Part shown: positions 34,061-43,409 of the stretch, piece by piece
Numbering within the stretch: position 1 is the stretch's first letter
Layout: every line of letters begins with the position of its first letter
Source: an uncultured Saprospiraceae bacterium
Lineage (GTDB): Bacteria; Bacteroidota; Bacteroidia; Chitinophagales; Saprospiraceae
NCBI GenBank assembly: GCA_937928405.1
Contig: CALFWZ010000032.1
Location: 1 to 64,000, forward strand
Length of the DNA stretch: 64,000 nt
Direction of reading: 5' to 3'
Notes under the pieces: generated by a model
Told to the model about the DNA's origin: nothing
The model's input: only the letters and a program-made list of their open reading frames with translations
Database searches by the model: none
Translations under genes and position numbers: made by a program

Positions 34061-35902
34061 ATGGCTTACGTTTTAGAGTACGACGAAGATCTATTGATCA
34101 AAGAGCAAGGATTTGAAGATCATTTCCATGAGCATCATCATGGTGATAAGTATCAATCAAGTTTTATCAACACTTATATCTTCTCGATGGACCATAAGAT
34201 GATTGCCAAGCAATTCCTGATTACAGGGATCTTTTGGGCGATTATTGGTGCGGCGATGTCGATTATTTTCCGTTTACAACTAGGTTTTCCAGAAGAAAAT
34301 CTAGCATGGTTACAACCGTTGCTCGGTAAATGGATTACGGTGAGTGAAGCAGGGATTGGTACCTTGGACCCACAATTCTATTACGCACTGGTTACCATGC
34401 ACGGAACTATCCTGGTATTCTTTGTATTGACGGCCGGTTTGAGTGGAACGTTTAGTAATCTATTAATTCCCCTACAGTTGGGTGCGCGTGATATGGCCTC
34501 TCCAATGTTGAATATGCTTTCCTACTGGTTCTTCTTTATGGCTGGTTTGGTTATGTTTTTATCATTGTTTTTAAGCACTGGACCATTCTCTGGTGGTTGG
34601 ACAGGGTACCCGCCATTGAGTGCGTTGCCGCAGGCCTCTTCTGGTTCTGCTGCGGGTATGACGATGTGGATTGTATCTTTAGTACTCTTTGTAGTATCTG
34701 TGCTGTTAGGTGGTATTAACTATATTACTACCGTTTTAAATCTACGTACCAAAGGAATGACCATGTGGAGAATGCCATTGACTATCTGGGCATTTTTTGT
34801 AACGGCTATTTTAGGATTATTATCTTTCCCAGTACTGGCTTCTGCTTTCTTCCTAATGATGTGTGATCGTGGATTGGGAACGAGTTTTTATCTAAGTGAA
34901 ATCTTTATTGGTGGTGCACCACTAGACAATGTTGGAGGATCGCCGATTCTTTATCAGCATTTATTCTGGTTTTTAGGTCACCCTGAAGTATATATTATTA
35001 TTCTACCTGCGATGGGACTCGTATCTGAAGTTATGAGTGTACACGCACGTAAGCCGATCTTTGGATACAAAGCGATGGTATTTTCCATTTTAGCAATTGG
35101 ATTTTTAAGCTTTATCGTATGGGCGCATCACATGTTTATGTCAGGTGTAAATCCATTCATTGCTAATTTCTTTGTAATCTTTACACTGATTATTGCGGTA
35201 CCTTCGGCGGTAAAAGTATTCAACTGGATTGCTACTTTATATGGAGGTAATATCCGATTTACTTCGGCCATGTTATTTTCAATAGGATTCGTATCTATGT
35301 TTATCTCTGGTGGATTGACGGGTATTTTCTTAGGAAACTCTACGATTGATATCCAGATGCACGATACGTACTTTGTCGTTGCTCACTTCCACATTGTGAT
35401 GGGTATTGCAGCCTTCTTCGGAATGTTCGCAGGGATCTATCATTGGTATCCTAAAATGTTTAGTCGTTTTATGAATGAGACTTTGGGTAAGATCCACTTT
35501 TGGGGAACCATGATTGGTGCTTACGCGATTTTCTGGCCTATGCACTATTTAGGACTAGCAGGTGTACCAAGACGTTACTATAAATTTGATACTTTCGAAG
35601 CGTTTGCTCACTTTGGAGAAATGAATAAATTCATCACTGTGGCAGCGATCATCGTATTCTTTTTACAGATTCTGTTTGTGATTAATTTCTTTTATAGCAT
35701 TTGGAATGGTAAGAAGATGAAGACCAAGAATCCTTGGGGAGCGACTACCTTAGAATGGACAACACCTATCGAAGGAATTCACGGAAACTGGCCGGGTAAA
35801 TTACCATCAGTTCACCGTTGGGCATATGATTATGGTAAGGATGGAATTGAGTTTATTCCACAATATGTACCAATTAACGAAAACGAAAGCGAAGAGCATT
35901 AA
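34061..35902 (+). CDS. coxA: Cytochrome c oxidase subunit I
   Basis: The protein has 613 residues with twelve transmembrane helices and a short N-terminal extension (HEHHHGDKYQSSF). Heme and copper ligands are visible: ALVTMHGTILVFF (heme a His), FWFLGHPEVYI (CuB His and cross-linked Tyr), HHMFMSG (two CuB His), and MHDTYFVVAHFHIVMG (heme a3 and heme a His). The Tyr in PEVY identifies the A family. It reduces O2 to water and pumps protons. It follows the subunit II gene by 69 bases in the same operon. Confidence 0.96.
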   Translation: MAYVLEYDEDLLIKEQGFEDHFHEHHHGDKYQSSFINTYIFSMDHKMIAKQFLITGIFWAIIGAAMSIIFRLQLGFPEENLAWLQPLLGKWITVSEAGIGTLDPQFYYALVTMHGTILVFFVLTAGLSGTFSNLLIPLQLGARDMASPMLNMLSYWFFFMAGLVMFLSLFLSTGPFSGGWTGYPPLSALPQASSGSAAGMTMWIVSLVLFVVSVLLGGINYITTVLNLRTKGMTMWRMPLTIWAFFVTAILGLLSFPVLASAFFLMMCDRGLGTSFYLSEIFIGGAPLDNVGGSPILYQHLFWFLGHPEVYIIILPAMGLVSEVMSVHARKPIFGYKAMVFSILAIGFLSFIVWAHHMFMSGVNPFIANFFVIFTLIIAVPSAVKVFNWIATLYGGNIRFTSAMLFSIGFVSMFISGGLTGIFLGNSTIDIQMHDTYFVVAHFHIVMGIAAFFGMFAGIYHWYPKMFSRFMNETLGKIHFWGTMIGAYAIFWPMHYLGLAGVPRRYYKFDTFEAFAHFGEMNKFITVAAIIVFFLQILFVINFFYSIWNGKKMKTKNPWGATTLEWTTPIEGIHGNWPGKLPSVHRWAYDYGKDGIEFIPQYVPINENESEEH

Positions 35903-35998
35903 AATGTTGAATCGTTGATTTATTGAACCTGCCGGTAGGCAGGTCGTTGAAAAGAATTTTTTCTCAACATTTCAACAAATCAACATTCAAACAAAAAA
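35900..35998 (+). repeat. GTTGAA-type intergenic repeat with CCTGCC palindrome
   Basis: The spacer contains GTTGAATCG, CCTGCCGGTAGGCAGG (35928-35943, a perfect palindrome arm CCTGCC/GGCAGG) and several TTCAAC/CAACA motifs. Related motifs recur at 19195-19268, 37477-37557, 39810-39940, 47392-47425, 49285-49515 and 56559-56597, mostly between genes. The open frame through this segment (35923-36000) is not coding. Confidence 0.55.
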
Positions 35999-36000
35999 TT

Positions 36001-36891
36001 ATGAGTCAGATAAAAACTGATAACAATACGGGATTTTCACTAGTAGGGCAGAAGTTTTCGGACTACTCCCAACTGGTTAAGCTACGGCTTAACCTTACAG
36101 TGGTTTTCTCTTCAGTTATGGCTTATCTAATCGCTTGTGGAGGTACGGTCAACTTTACGCTGTTGTTAGTTTTATCAATAGGCGGTTTTTTGGTAACCGG
36201 AGCTTCCAATGCTTTGAATCAGGTGCTAGAAAAAGAATATGATCGCGACATGAAGCGAACGGAAAACCGTCCTATGGCGGCGAACCGGATGACGACTTCT
36301 GAAGGAGTGATGGCAGCGGGTTTCATGAGTGTGGTCGGTATTGGATTATTAGCAACGATCAATCCATGGACTGCGTTGCTAGGAACCATAGCCTTGATTA
36401 GCTATGCGTTTATTTATACCCCGATGAAACGGGTTTCTCCGGCGGCTGTTTTTATTGGAGCCGTGCCTGGTGCCTTACCAATGATGATTGGGTGTGTGGC
36501 AGCGGAAGGAACGATTACCGGATTGTCTGTAGCATTGTTCAGTTTACAGTTTATATGGCAACTGCCTCATTTTTGGGCGATTGGCTGGCTGGCTTTTAAG
36601 GATTATGACCAAGCAGGGTTTAAATTTTTGGAAGCACAGGATGAGCAACTGGGCAAGCAATCATTTATTTATGCTTTACTTTTAATACCCATTTCCTGGA
36701 TGCCTTACCTATTGGAGGTAAGTGGAATTGTTTCGGCAATTTTACTCACCATTGCAGCCATCATTTACGCAGGATTTGCATGGAATTTATACAAAAAAAA
36801 CAATCGAAAAGCTGCTTTACAATTAATGTTTAGTTCATTCTTTTATTTGCCATTAGTACTATTTGCATTATACGCTGATAAAATATTTTAA
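36001..36891 (+). CDS. ctaB: Heme O synthase (protoheme IX farnesyltransferase)
   Basis: The protein has 296 residues from the ATG at 36001; the frame is open back to 35923 but that part is an intergenic repeat. CtaB attaches a farnesyl group to heme b to make heme O, the precursor of heme A for the oxidase encoded next door. It has eight or nine transmembrane helices and the UbiA-family motif NALNQVLEKEYDRDMKRTEN (N-x3-D-x4-D type), with the second Asp-rich site near KDYDQAGFKF. It lies between subunits I and III of the oxidase; the next gene begins three bases after its stop. Confidence 0.95.
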   Translation: MSQIKTDNNTGFSLVGQKFSDYSQLVKLRLNLTVVFSSVMAYLIACGGTVNFTLLLVLSIGGFLVTGASNALNQVLEKEYDRDMKRTENRPMAANRMTTSEGVMAAGFMSVVGIGLLATINPWTALLGTIALISYAFIYTPMKRVSPAAVFIGAVPGALPMMIGCVAAEGTITGLSVALFSLQFIWQLPHFWAIGWLAFKDYDQAGFKFLEAQDEQLGKQSFIYALLLIPISWMPYLLEVSGIVSAILLTIAAIIYAGFAWNLYKKNNRKAALQLMFSSFFYLPLVLFALYADKIF

Positions 36892-36894
36892 ACA

Positions 36895-37473
36895 ATGAGT
36901 GTGGCTTTAGAAACTTTAAGAAATAATAAAATCCATCCAAAAGTATTTGCACTGGTAACGGCTTGTGTGAGTATGACGATGTTGTTTGCAGCTTTTACGA
37001 GTGCCTATGTGGTACGTCAAGCCGCAGGAAACTGGTTGGAATTTCCATTACCTACTTATTTTTATATAAGTACTGGAATCATCATTTTAAGCAGTGTTTT
37101 TTTACACGGCTCCTATACCTCGTTTAAAAATGGGAAGGAAGCAATGTATAAAGGGCTGATGGTGATGAGTGCTTTGTTAGGAATAGGTTTTGTGATTTGT
37201 CAGGTACTGGGATTCTACGAAATGGAAGCAATGGGTATTGAATTAACGGGAAATCCTTCTGGCTCTTTTGTTTACGTGATTGCAGCAGTACACGCAGCGC
37301 ACGTACTAGCCGGAATTGCGGTATTAACGGTGGCCATGATGCATGCATTTTTACTGCCATTTAAGCCGACCCCAGCACGTAAATTACGTTTTCAACAAAC
37401 GATTATTTACTGGCATTTTGTTGATATTCTATGGGTATATTTGTTGTTCTTTTTTATTTTACAACAAACCTAA
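36895..37473 (+). CDS. Cytochrome c oxidase subunit III (short form)
   Basis: The protein has 192 residues with five transmembrane helices. It has the subunit III pattern: FTSAYVVRQAAGNWLEFPLP, FLHGSYTSF, the Glu in LGFYEMEAMG, AAVHAAHVLAGIAVL and IIYWHFVDILWVYLLFFFIL with the conserved WHFVD. It begins three bases after ctaB, so the two are translationally close. A second, longer subunit III gene follows 174 bases later; having two subunit III genes is common in Bacteroidota oxidase loci. Confidence 0.9.
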   Translation: MSVALETLRNNKIHPKVFALVTACVSMTMLFAAFTSAYVVRQAAGNWLEFPLPTYFYISTGIIILSSVFLHGSYTSFKNGKEAMYKGLMVMSALLGIGFVICQVLGFYEMEAMGIELTGNPSGSFVYVIAAVHAAHVLAGIAVLTVAMMHAFLLPFKPTPARKLRFQQTIIYWHFVDILWVYLLFFFILQQT

Positions 37474-37647
37474 ATTTGTTGAGTTGTTGAAATGTTGAAT
37501 AGTTGAAATACCCAATTGATAATTAACGATTCAATAACTCAAGGATTCAACAAAAAATTAAAATCAATACAAATCTTATTTTGAAGTATAACTTTAGAAT
37601 AAATTTTTTATAAAACGGTTACTTAAAACCAATATTAAATTTTTGAC

Positions 37648-38496
37648 ATGGCGACAGAAACTGTTGTGAAAGAACACGATCACCACGATACGAATGAAAA
37701 AGGAGCCTGGGATGGTGGGAAAACACCTTTTGGTGTTAGTTATGGTAAATTAATGATGTGGTATTTCCTATTATCGGATGCCTTTACTTTTGCGGGATTC
37801 CTGATTGCTTACGGTACTTTGCGATTTAGTAGTGCTACCTGGCCAGTTCCTGATTTTGTATTCTCAACGGCACCTTTTGGTATCCACCATGCACCGCTGA
37901 TTTTCGTTACGGTGATGTCTTTCCTTTTAATCATTAGTTCTGTAACTATGGTGCGAGGGGTACAAGAAGGGCACCGAGAAAACAAACGTGGTGTTGTCTT
38001 TTGGATGTTTTTGACCATCATAGGAGGAATTGGATTTTTGAGCTGTCAGGCTTGGGAGTGGAACAATTTGATTAACAAGGAGCATATGACGGTGACGGTT
38101 AATCCTTTTGGTACGCACATAGAATCTGGCACCTATCTGGAAGGTGACGGTCATGATATCAAAGCAGGAGATGCTTTCAAAGCAGGTGATTCTTATTTGA
38201 TTCACAAACACGGTGGAGAGTTCCATCCTCTAAAATACAAAACAGACGAAGGACTTGAAAAGCAGCAGGAGTTTGGTCCAAAGGCTTTCGGTGCTTTATT
38301 CTTTTTTATTACCGGATTTCACGGATTTCACGTACTCTCGGGTGTGGTGTTCTTGATTATTATTATGATTAATGCGGCAAGTGGCATTTATGTTAAACGA
38401 CAGAACGGCTACGAAATGGTAGAGAAGGTTGGATTGTATTGGCACTTTGTAGATTTAGTATGGGTATTTGTATTCCTCGTATTCTATCTACTGTAA
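37648..38496 (+). CDS. coxC: Cytochrome c oxidase subunit III (long form, with polar insertion)
   Basis: The protein has 282 residues. The N-terminal tail is His/Asp-rich (EHDHHDTNEKG). Helices follow the subunit III order: LMMWYFLLSDAFTFAGFLIA, APLIFVTVMSFLLIISSVTM, then LTIIGGIGFLSCQAWEWNNL, ALFFFITGFHGFHVLSGVVF and YWHFVDLVWVFVFLVFYLL. Between the QAWEW helix and FITGFHGFH lies a 65-residue soluble insertion (NPFGTHIESGTYLEG ... HKHGGEFHPL) that contains several His and is probably exposed to one face of the membrane. The conserved acidic and His residues of the lipid-binding V-cleft are present. Confidence 0.93.
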   Translation: MATETVVKEHDHHDTNEKGAWDGGKTPFGVSYGKLMMWYFLLSDAFTFAGFLIAYGTLRFSSATWPVPDFVFSTAPFGIHHAPLIFVTVMSFLLIISSVTMVRGVQEGHRENKRGVVFWMFLTIIGGIGFLSCQAWEWNNLINKEHMTVTVNPFGTHIESGTYLEGDGHDIKAGDAFKAGDSYLIHKHGGEFHPLKYKTDEGLEKQQEFGPKAFGALFFFITGFHGFHVLSGVVFLIIIMINAASGIYVKRQNGYEMVEKVGLYWHFVDLVWVFVFLVFYLL

Positions 38497-38546
38497 TCTA
38501 ACCTTTAGACAAAAGGCTATTATTAAAATATTGAAATAAAAATAAA

Positions 38547-38975
38547 ATGGGTCATAAATCATACGAAGAATCTATTAAAGATGTATACAAAGGACTAGTA
38601 TTATTAGCTGTAGTAACGCTGATAGAAGTAGGTATTTCTCTTTTTGGAAAAGGCCACTTAGGCTATAAGCCAAGTCCTGAGATGGGGTGGTTATTAGCAT
38701 TGGTTGCTATCGGATTAATTGTATTGTCTCTTTACAAGGCATACTTTATTATTTACGAATTCATGCACATGGGGTCGGAAGTACGCGGGCTGAGGCTAAC
38801 CGTATTGATGCCCTGCCTACTCCTTGTTTGGGCGATCATTGCCTTTTTCCAGGAAGGGAACTCTTGGTTCGAGCGACGAGATTTGATTAAACAAAAGAAC
38901 GAACGAAGCATCAAGGATAAGAAAGTAGATGTGCAGGGAAGCTTATTAGAAAAAGAAGAAACTTATCAGATGTAA
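38547..38975 (+). CDS. coxD: Cytochrome c oxidase subunit IV (prokaryotic type)
   Basis: The protein has 142 residues with three transmembrane helices (about 16-35, 48-66, 90-108). The pattern YKGLVLLAVVTLIEVGISL, LLALVAIGLIVLSLYKAYFI and YEFMHMGSEVRGLRLTVL is the usual COX4_pro form, with the FIIYEFMHM motif. The C-terminal 30 residues are charged and cytoplasmic. It is the last oxidase subunit gene and is followed by a strong terminator at 38993, so the operon from actA may end here. Confidence 0.9.
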   Translation: MGHKSYEESIKDVYKGLVLLAVVTLIEVGISLFGKGHLGYKPSPEMGWLLALVAIGLIVLSLYKAYFIIYEFMHMGSEVRGLRLTVLMPCLLLVWAIIAFFQEGNSWFERRDLIKQKNERSIKDKKVDVQGSLLEKEETYQM

Positions 38976-38992
38976 TAAATTGAAGATAATAG

Positions 38993-39028
38993 AAAAAGCG
39001 GAACTATTTAGTTCCGCTTTTTTTATGT
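38993..39028 (+). terminator. Terminator at the end of the oxidase operon
   Basis: AAAAAGCGGAAC (38993-39004) pairs perfectly with GTTCCGCTTTTT (39011-39022), with a TATTTA loop and a run of eight T residues. Confidence 0.9.
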
Positions 39029-39114
39029 CAAAATATCATTTTAGTCAATTGTCGAAAATAGGTAAATCCATCAAAGAATACTAAACTAAGTGCTACGCTA
39101 ATTGTTTTAATATC

Positions 39115-39807
39115 ATGGAAAAAGAACAGAAAAAAAATAAGAATTACTTACAGGCTGCGATGTTGTTTTTAATGATTATCGTTTTCCCTGGTGGTTCTTG
39201 GATTTATATGAATATGGGATATAATCGTTCCAAAACGGCCTTGGCAGAATTACAGGATTATGGCCACTTACCGGCTTTTCAACTAACGGGGATTAAAGGC
39301 GACGTCGACTCTAGTTTGGTGAATGGACAAATGACCTTGATTGCTTTTGTCGATCCTAATCAAGCAAAGACAGCAACTCGCATGGAAGTGCTTGAAACCC
39401 TTCACCGACAATTTGATGAGCGCAATGATTTTAAGTTATTAATCCATTTACCCGAGGCGACCAATTTGGCTGATTTTCAAAAAACATATAAATTGGAAGA
39501 CGATCGCCAAATCTATGCGGTAAAAGGAAATAAGCAAACGCTAAGTAGTTTGATAAAAAACAATTACCGCATTCCGAATTTAGCTACAGCGAGAGAACCA
39601 GGAAGCAGCGTTGATTTCCAAACCAATACTACGGCAGATCCAAACAATTATCCTTTTTATATTTTAATTGACGAAAAAGGAACCATCAGAAATTATTATC
39701 ATGCCGATCGCACTGCTGATATTGAGCGGATGGTAGAACATATTGCGTTGATTTTGCCGAGAGATATTGAAGGCGATCCGAGACTCCGACGGGATAGGGA
39801 ATTATAA
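39115..39807 (+). CDS. SCO1/SenC-like protein lacking cysteines
   Basis: The protein has 230 residues with one N-terminal transmembrane helix (about 13-33). The remainder has the thioredoxin fold of SCO proteins: YGHLPAFQLTGIKGD (the F-x-L-x(n)-G-x3 start), MTLIAFVDPNQAKTATRMEVL (in place of the F-x-C-P-x2-C-P metal site), NYPFYILIDEKGTIRNYYHADR near the end, and the closing helix IERMVEHIALIL. SCO proteins deliver copper to the CuA site using two Cys and one His. This protein has no cysteine at all, so it cannot bind copper in the standard way. It follows the oxidase subunits and precedes a DUF420 gene, so it is likely still tied to oxidase assembly, perhaps as a chaperone. Confidence 0.75.
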   Translation: MEKEQKKNKNYLQAAMLFLMIIVFPGGSWIYMNMGYNRSKTALAELQDYGHLPAFQLTGIKGDVDSSLVNGQMTLIAFVDPNQAKTATRMEVLETLHRQFDERNDFKLLIHLPEATNLADFQKTYKLEDDRQIYAVKGNKQTLSSLIKNNYRIPNLATAREPGSSVDFQTNTTADPNNYPFYILIDEKGTIRNYYHADRTADIERMVEHIALILPRDIEGDPRLRRDREL

Positions 39808-39943
39808 ATTTCGTTGAATGGTTGAATGGTTGAAATTTCAAAACAGTATCTTCAATTTCAAATCAATGTAAAATAACATGTCTGTTCTAAAAAAAAGAAA
39901 GTAATTTTTAATCAACAAATCAACAAATCAACAATTTTAAAAC

Positions 39944-40489
39944 ATGCACGATATTCCACAAAATTTACCGCTCGCCAAAAAACTAAATACCGGAGCGACG
40001 ATCGTATCTATCGTTGTCGTCCTGCTAGTTGTGATGATGCGGAAAATAAAAATAGATGCAGGAATAGACTTTAGTTTTCTACCGCCTTTTTATTCGGCAT
40101 TAAATGCACTAGTCGCTTTTGTACTAATTTTAGCATTAAGTGCCATTAAGAAAAAAAACGTGGCCGCTCATCGGCGATATATGACGGCCGCATTGGGATT
40201 ATCTTTTTTATTCTTGTTATGTTACGTGGTATATCATATTACAACACCAGAGACGAAATATTGTCAGGAAGGAAATATCCGTTATCTTTACTTTTTTCTA
40301 TTAATTACACACATTATCTTGGCTGCGCTGTTGTTGCCATTTATTTTGTTTACCTATATTCGGGCTTATACAGGCCAAATTATGTTGCATCGTAAAATGG
40401 CGAAGTGGGTTTTTCCGTTATGGTTATATGTAGCCGTCACGGGGCCGATAATTTATATTATGCTTCGTCCTTGTTATTTGTTGAATTGA
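39944..40489 (+). CDS. DUF420 membrane protein (oxidase-associated)
   Basis: The protein has 181 residues with five transmembrane helices at about 17-33, 43-65, 80-100, 120-140 and 155-175. It matches DUF420: DFSFLPPFYSALNALVAFVL, HRRYMTAALGLSFLFLLCYV, YFFLLITHIILAALLLPFIL and HRKMAKWVFPLWLYVAVTGP with several conserved His in the helices. DUF420/CtaM-type proteins are needed for heme-copper oxidase maturation in some bacteria, which fits its place behind the oxidase cluster. Direct function is inferred from this neighbourhood. Confidence 0.82.
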   Translation: MHDIPQNLPLAKKLNTGATIVSIVVVLLVVMMRKIKIDAGIDFSFLPPFYSALNALVAFVLILALSAIKKKNVAAHRRYMTAALGLSFLFLLCYVVYHITTPETKYCQEGNIRYLYFFLLITHIILAALLLPFILFTYIRAYTGQIMLHRKMAKWVFPLWLYVAVTGPIIYIMLRPCYLLN

Positions 40490-40615
40490 TTTTTTGTTCT
40501 GGCCTGTTCGCTGATTAGCCAGCTGGCTTGTTGGCTTCTCTCCATCTTGAAATCATGTTAGAGGGGGAAGCCAAGAAGCTAATAGCCAACCAGCCAACTA
40601 GAAAAAAATAAAATT

Positions 40616-40894
40616 ATGAAAAAATATATCATCCGAATCATTACTGTTTTTAGTCTATTCTTTATGTTGGGAATGCCCGTAGAAAGTCCGGCGCAGTGCC
40701 CGATGTGTCGAATGGCAGCAGATAGTAATTTAGAAAATGGCGGAACGGCCGGAAAAGGCCTAAACGCAGGAATTCTCTATATGCTTTCACTTCCTTATGT
40801 TATGGTAGCAGGTCTTGGATTTTGGTGGTATCGCAATCGTAAAAAAGAAGAAGATGTGGAAATTCAGGCAGAGTTGGATGGGATAGTGGAATGA
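40616..40894 (+). CDS. Small membrane protein with CPMC motif, oxidase-associated
   Basis: The protein has 92 residues with a signal peptide (ITVFSLFFMLGMPVESPAQ), then CPMCRMAADSN with a CXXC pair, a Gly-rich stretch, and a C-terminal transmembrane helix (about 58-76) ending in YRNRKKEEDVE. The pair of cysteines next to the membrane could bind copper or take part in redox. Similar small proteins lie near oxidase genes in Bacteroidota, but no function is established. It closes the respiratory locus. Confidence 0.7.
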   Translation: MKKYIIRIITVFSLFFMLGMPVESPAQCPMCRMAADSNLENGGTAGKGLNAGILYMLSLPYVMVAGLGFWWYRNRKKEEDVEIQAELDGIVE

Positions 40895-41662
40895 GGATAG
40901 GATTGTTTTTTTGAACAGTTTTGCTAAAGAGATAAGTGCTCCACCTCCTTCTTTTGACTTCGTTAACTAGTATTCAGTCTTCTTCTGGAATCTTGAGCCT
41001 ATCTTACTAGTTCAGAATAAGTGAAGGACTAGGATAATATATCTACTTTGAAGTTCAAACTTTTCGGAATTATCATCACCGAAATGTAATTATCATTTTT
41101 CAGAATGTCATAGCACACTTTTAATAACAGTATGATTACATAAAAAGCCCGCAGGGCGGGCTTTCCCACCCTCCGCGAAGTACCGAATACTTCCCCCCAT
41201 TTTAGAACTATTCCGAATATAGCTCCGCCATGTCCAGCCTTGGTTGTTACCCTGACAAAATTGAGACGATTTTTCAATCATCCAATCACTAATAGCTACC
41301 TATTTAGGCAGCAAAACATTTTACTGATCAGTACAAAATTTAATTAAAATAGATTTGCAAAGGATTTTTCTACAAATCTTATCCAGAGACCTGCCTGGTT
41401 TCGAAAGGGAAGAACTTGTTTCCTATCATCGCAGGGTTTTCTCCCACCAGAGATACCTTATGCGACATAGCAAAGTTAACATAATTCTTTAGTAAAACAA
41501 AATGTTTTTAATTTATTTCTTTCGGTGATCTGAAAATATTAACCTCCTTAAGGACGAGTAAAAACAAGCCGTAACCAATAAAAAAGTGTATTCTCAATCC
41601 ACTTCTTTAAACAGCTTCATAAAAAATTTAGTGAATTATAATTTTCCTGATTACCTTTACAT
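40895..41662. other. 768-bp intergenic region
   Basis: No supported gene is present; an 82-codon - strand frame (41029-41277) lacks protein-like features. It contains the hairpin at 41144-41164. The rest is A/T-rich spacer without recognisable riboswitch or RNA gene. Confidence 0.4.
41144..41164. terminator. Short perfect GC hairpin with A/T tails
   Basis: AAAGCCCGC (41144-41152) pairs perfectly with GCGGGCTTT (41156-41164) around AGG. It is strong but has only a three-base T tail on either side, so it is a possible terminator. Confidence 0.45.
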
Positions 41663-42718
41663 ATGACCAAAGAAGAACAAATTGCCAATTTTGATCCAAA
41701 TGGAGTAGGGCTACGCAATGGCCATTTTATCGGATTACCTTTTACCGAAGAGACAGCCTCCGTGGTCTTTTTATCCGTTCCTTGGGATTTGACCGTTAGC
41801 TATGGACACGGGACTGCTGGAGCTCCAGCCAATATTTTAGAATGTTCCACGCAATTAGATTTATTCGACCCAGCCATTCCCGATGCTTGGAAAATAGGTC
41901 TTTATCTAAAACCTTCCGATCCTGAAATTTTAAAACTTAATCATAGCTTACGAGGTAAAGCCGAGCTGCTCATCGAAGAGCTAGAATTCGGAGATACCGT
42001 AGAAGATTCTCCTCATTTAGATGATCTCCAAAAAGAAATAAATCGAGCTTGTGAATATTTACGGAACTGGGTTTATCGAGCATCCTGTGAGCTATTGGAC
42101 GCCGGAAAACTAGTCGGTATTTTGGGTGGAGAACATAGTGTTCCGCTCGGATATCTGCAAGCACTGGGTGAACGCCACAAAGCGTTTGGCGTATTACAGA
42201 TTGATGCACACTGCGATCTACGTCCTGCCTATGAAGGCTTTGTGTATTCTCATGCTAGCATTTTTTATAATGCGCTCGCGATTCCGCAAATGACCAAATT
42301 GGTGCAAGTCGGTATTCGTGATTGTTGTGAGCAGGAAGTACAGCTGGCTGCTGATGCTGATGGTCGGATTCAGATTTTTTATGAAGAACAATTACGCCAA
42401 GAACAGTTTGCAGGTAGAAGCTGGGCGGAGCAGGTAGAGGAGATTATTGCCACGTTGCCACCGCTGGTTTATATCAGTTTTGATATTGATGGATTGGATC
42501 CAAAATTATGCCCCAATGCCGGAACACCTGTGCCTGGTGGCTTAGAACTTTCAGAGGCTTTTTATTTGTTGAAAAGGGTAGTGGAGAGCGGTCGTCAGAT
42601 TATTGGTTTTGATCTTTGTGAAGTGGGTGGTCGTGGTCAAGCATGGGATGGGAATGTGGGCGCAAGGGTTTTGTATCGATTGGGGAATTTGTTGGGGATG
42701 GGGGGATTGGAGGATTAG
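41663..42718 (+). CDS. Arginase/agmatinase/formimidoylglutamase family ureohydrolase
   Basis: The protein has 351 residues. It has the two-manganese ureohydrolase pattern: GILGGEHSVPLG (first His ligand), LQIDAHCDLR (D-A-H-x-D), YSHAS, VQVGIRDCCEQE and VYISFDIDGLDP (D-x-D), then GGLELSEAFYLL and GFDLCEVGG. Catalytic and metal residues are all present, so it should hydrolyse a guanidino or formimino substrate. Substrate type (agmatine, arginine, formiminoglutamate or another) cannot be read from these motifs. The ending WDGNVGARVLYRLGNLL is typical of the Bacteroidota branch. It is a single gene with no polyamine or histidine-degradation genes nearby. Confidence 0.88.
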   Translation: MTKEEQIANFDPNGVGLRNGHFIGLPFTEETASVVFLSVPWDLTVSYGHGTAGAPANILECSTQLDLFDPAIPDAWKIGLYLKPSDPEILKLNHSLRGKAELLIEELEFGDTVEDSPHLDDLQKEINRACEYLRNWVYRASCELLDAGKLVGILGGEHSVPLGYLQALGERHKAFGVLQIDAHCDLRPAYEGFVYSHASIFYNALAIPQMTKLVQVGIRDCCEQEVQLAADADGRIQIFYEEQLRQEQFAGRSWAEQVEEIIATLPPLVYISFDIDGLDPKLCPNAGTPVPGGLELSEAFYLLKRVVESGRQIIGFDLCEVGGRGQAWDGNVGARVLYRLGNLLGMGGLED

Positions 42719-42908
42719 GGGATTTTTGGATGTGCGGATTACTAGTTGTTGTGAGACAGGATTTTCTGAAGTTGGTAATTTCGTTACAAGTAGAAATAAA
42801 AAATAATCAGGTTTTAAAAAAACTATTAGTCATAATTTTAACTTCTTCCAGAGGTTTAATTTTATGATTTTTTTATTGGTTAAAATTTGAAATCAAAACC
42901 AAATTAAT

Positions 42909-43322
42909 ATGGATGATTATGAATTGAATAAAGAGGAGTTAATAAAACATGTGAAATTAGCAATTAACCCAAAATTTGAAAATTGGATTTTGTTCAAGAA
43001 TGGAACTTATATAATAATTGAAGGAACCTCTAATGAAAAAATAATTGAAGAACAAGGTTTAAAAATGATGAAGGAATTTGGACCAGTTCACGCAGGATGT
43101 CCAGCGGGAGATTTTGGAACAATAACTCTTGATAAAACAGAAGGGTGGGTTGTATCTGGTCACGGGTATGGAATGTATACTTATGTTCATCCGATTGAAT
43201 TAGATAAAAAGGTACCAGAAGATTACGAAATTGGTCTTTTGGGCAGAAGCAAACGAGATGAAGATGGATTAAGTCCTGAGATGATTTGTATTAGCTCTAG
43301 GGGACAAATAGTTGAAAAATAA
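42909..43322 (+). CDS. Hypothetical protein
   Basis: The protein has 137 residues. No family was recognised. It is soluble, with no signal peptide or transmembrane segment. Features are ELIKHVKLAINPKFENWILF at the start and a Gly/Pro-rich middle GPVHAGCPAGDFGTITLDKT followed by GWVVSGHGYGMYTYVHP. The alternation suggests an alpha/beta sandwich like small immunity proteins, but this is a guess. It lies alone between the ureohydrolase and the macro-like gene and is visibly more A/T-rich than both, which could mean recent gain. Confidence 0.55.
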   Translation: MDDYELNKEELIKHVKLAINPKFENWILFKNGTYIIIEGTSNEKIIEEQGLKMMKEFGPVHAGCPAGDFGTITLDKTEGWVVSGHGYGMYTYVHPIELDKKVPEDYEIGLLGRSKRDEDGLSPEMICISSRGQIVEK

Positions 43323-43409
43323 AAAGAAGGTTTTGGAGAAAAAATAATACTATTTTGATTCTCCAAAATAATTCATCTATACTATTATTGAGAACACAAT
43401 TAAAAAAAT

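Noticed and set aside
35923-36000. N-terminal extension of heme O synthase
   Set aside because: It is an intergenic GTTGAA/CCTGCC repeat; the conserved protein starts at 36001.
42603-42867. Two overlapping 67- and 74-codon frames after the ureohydrolase
   Set aside because: Both are out-of-frame readings of the 3' end of the ureohydrolase gene and the spacer.
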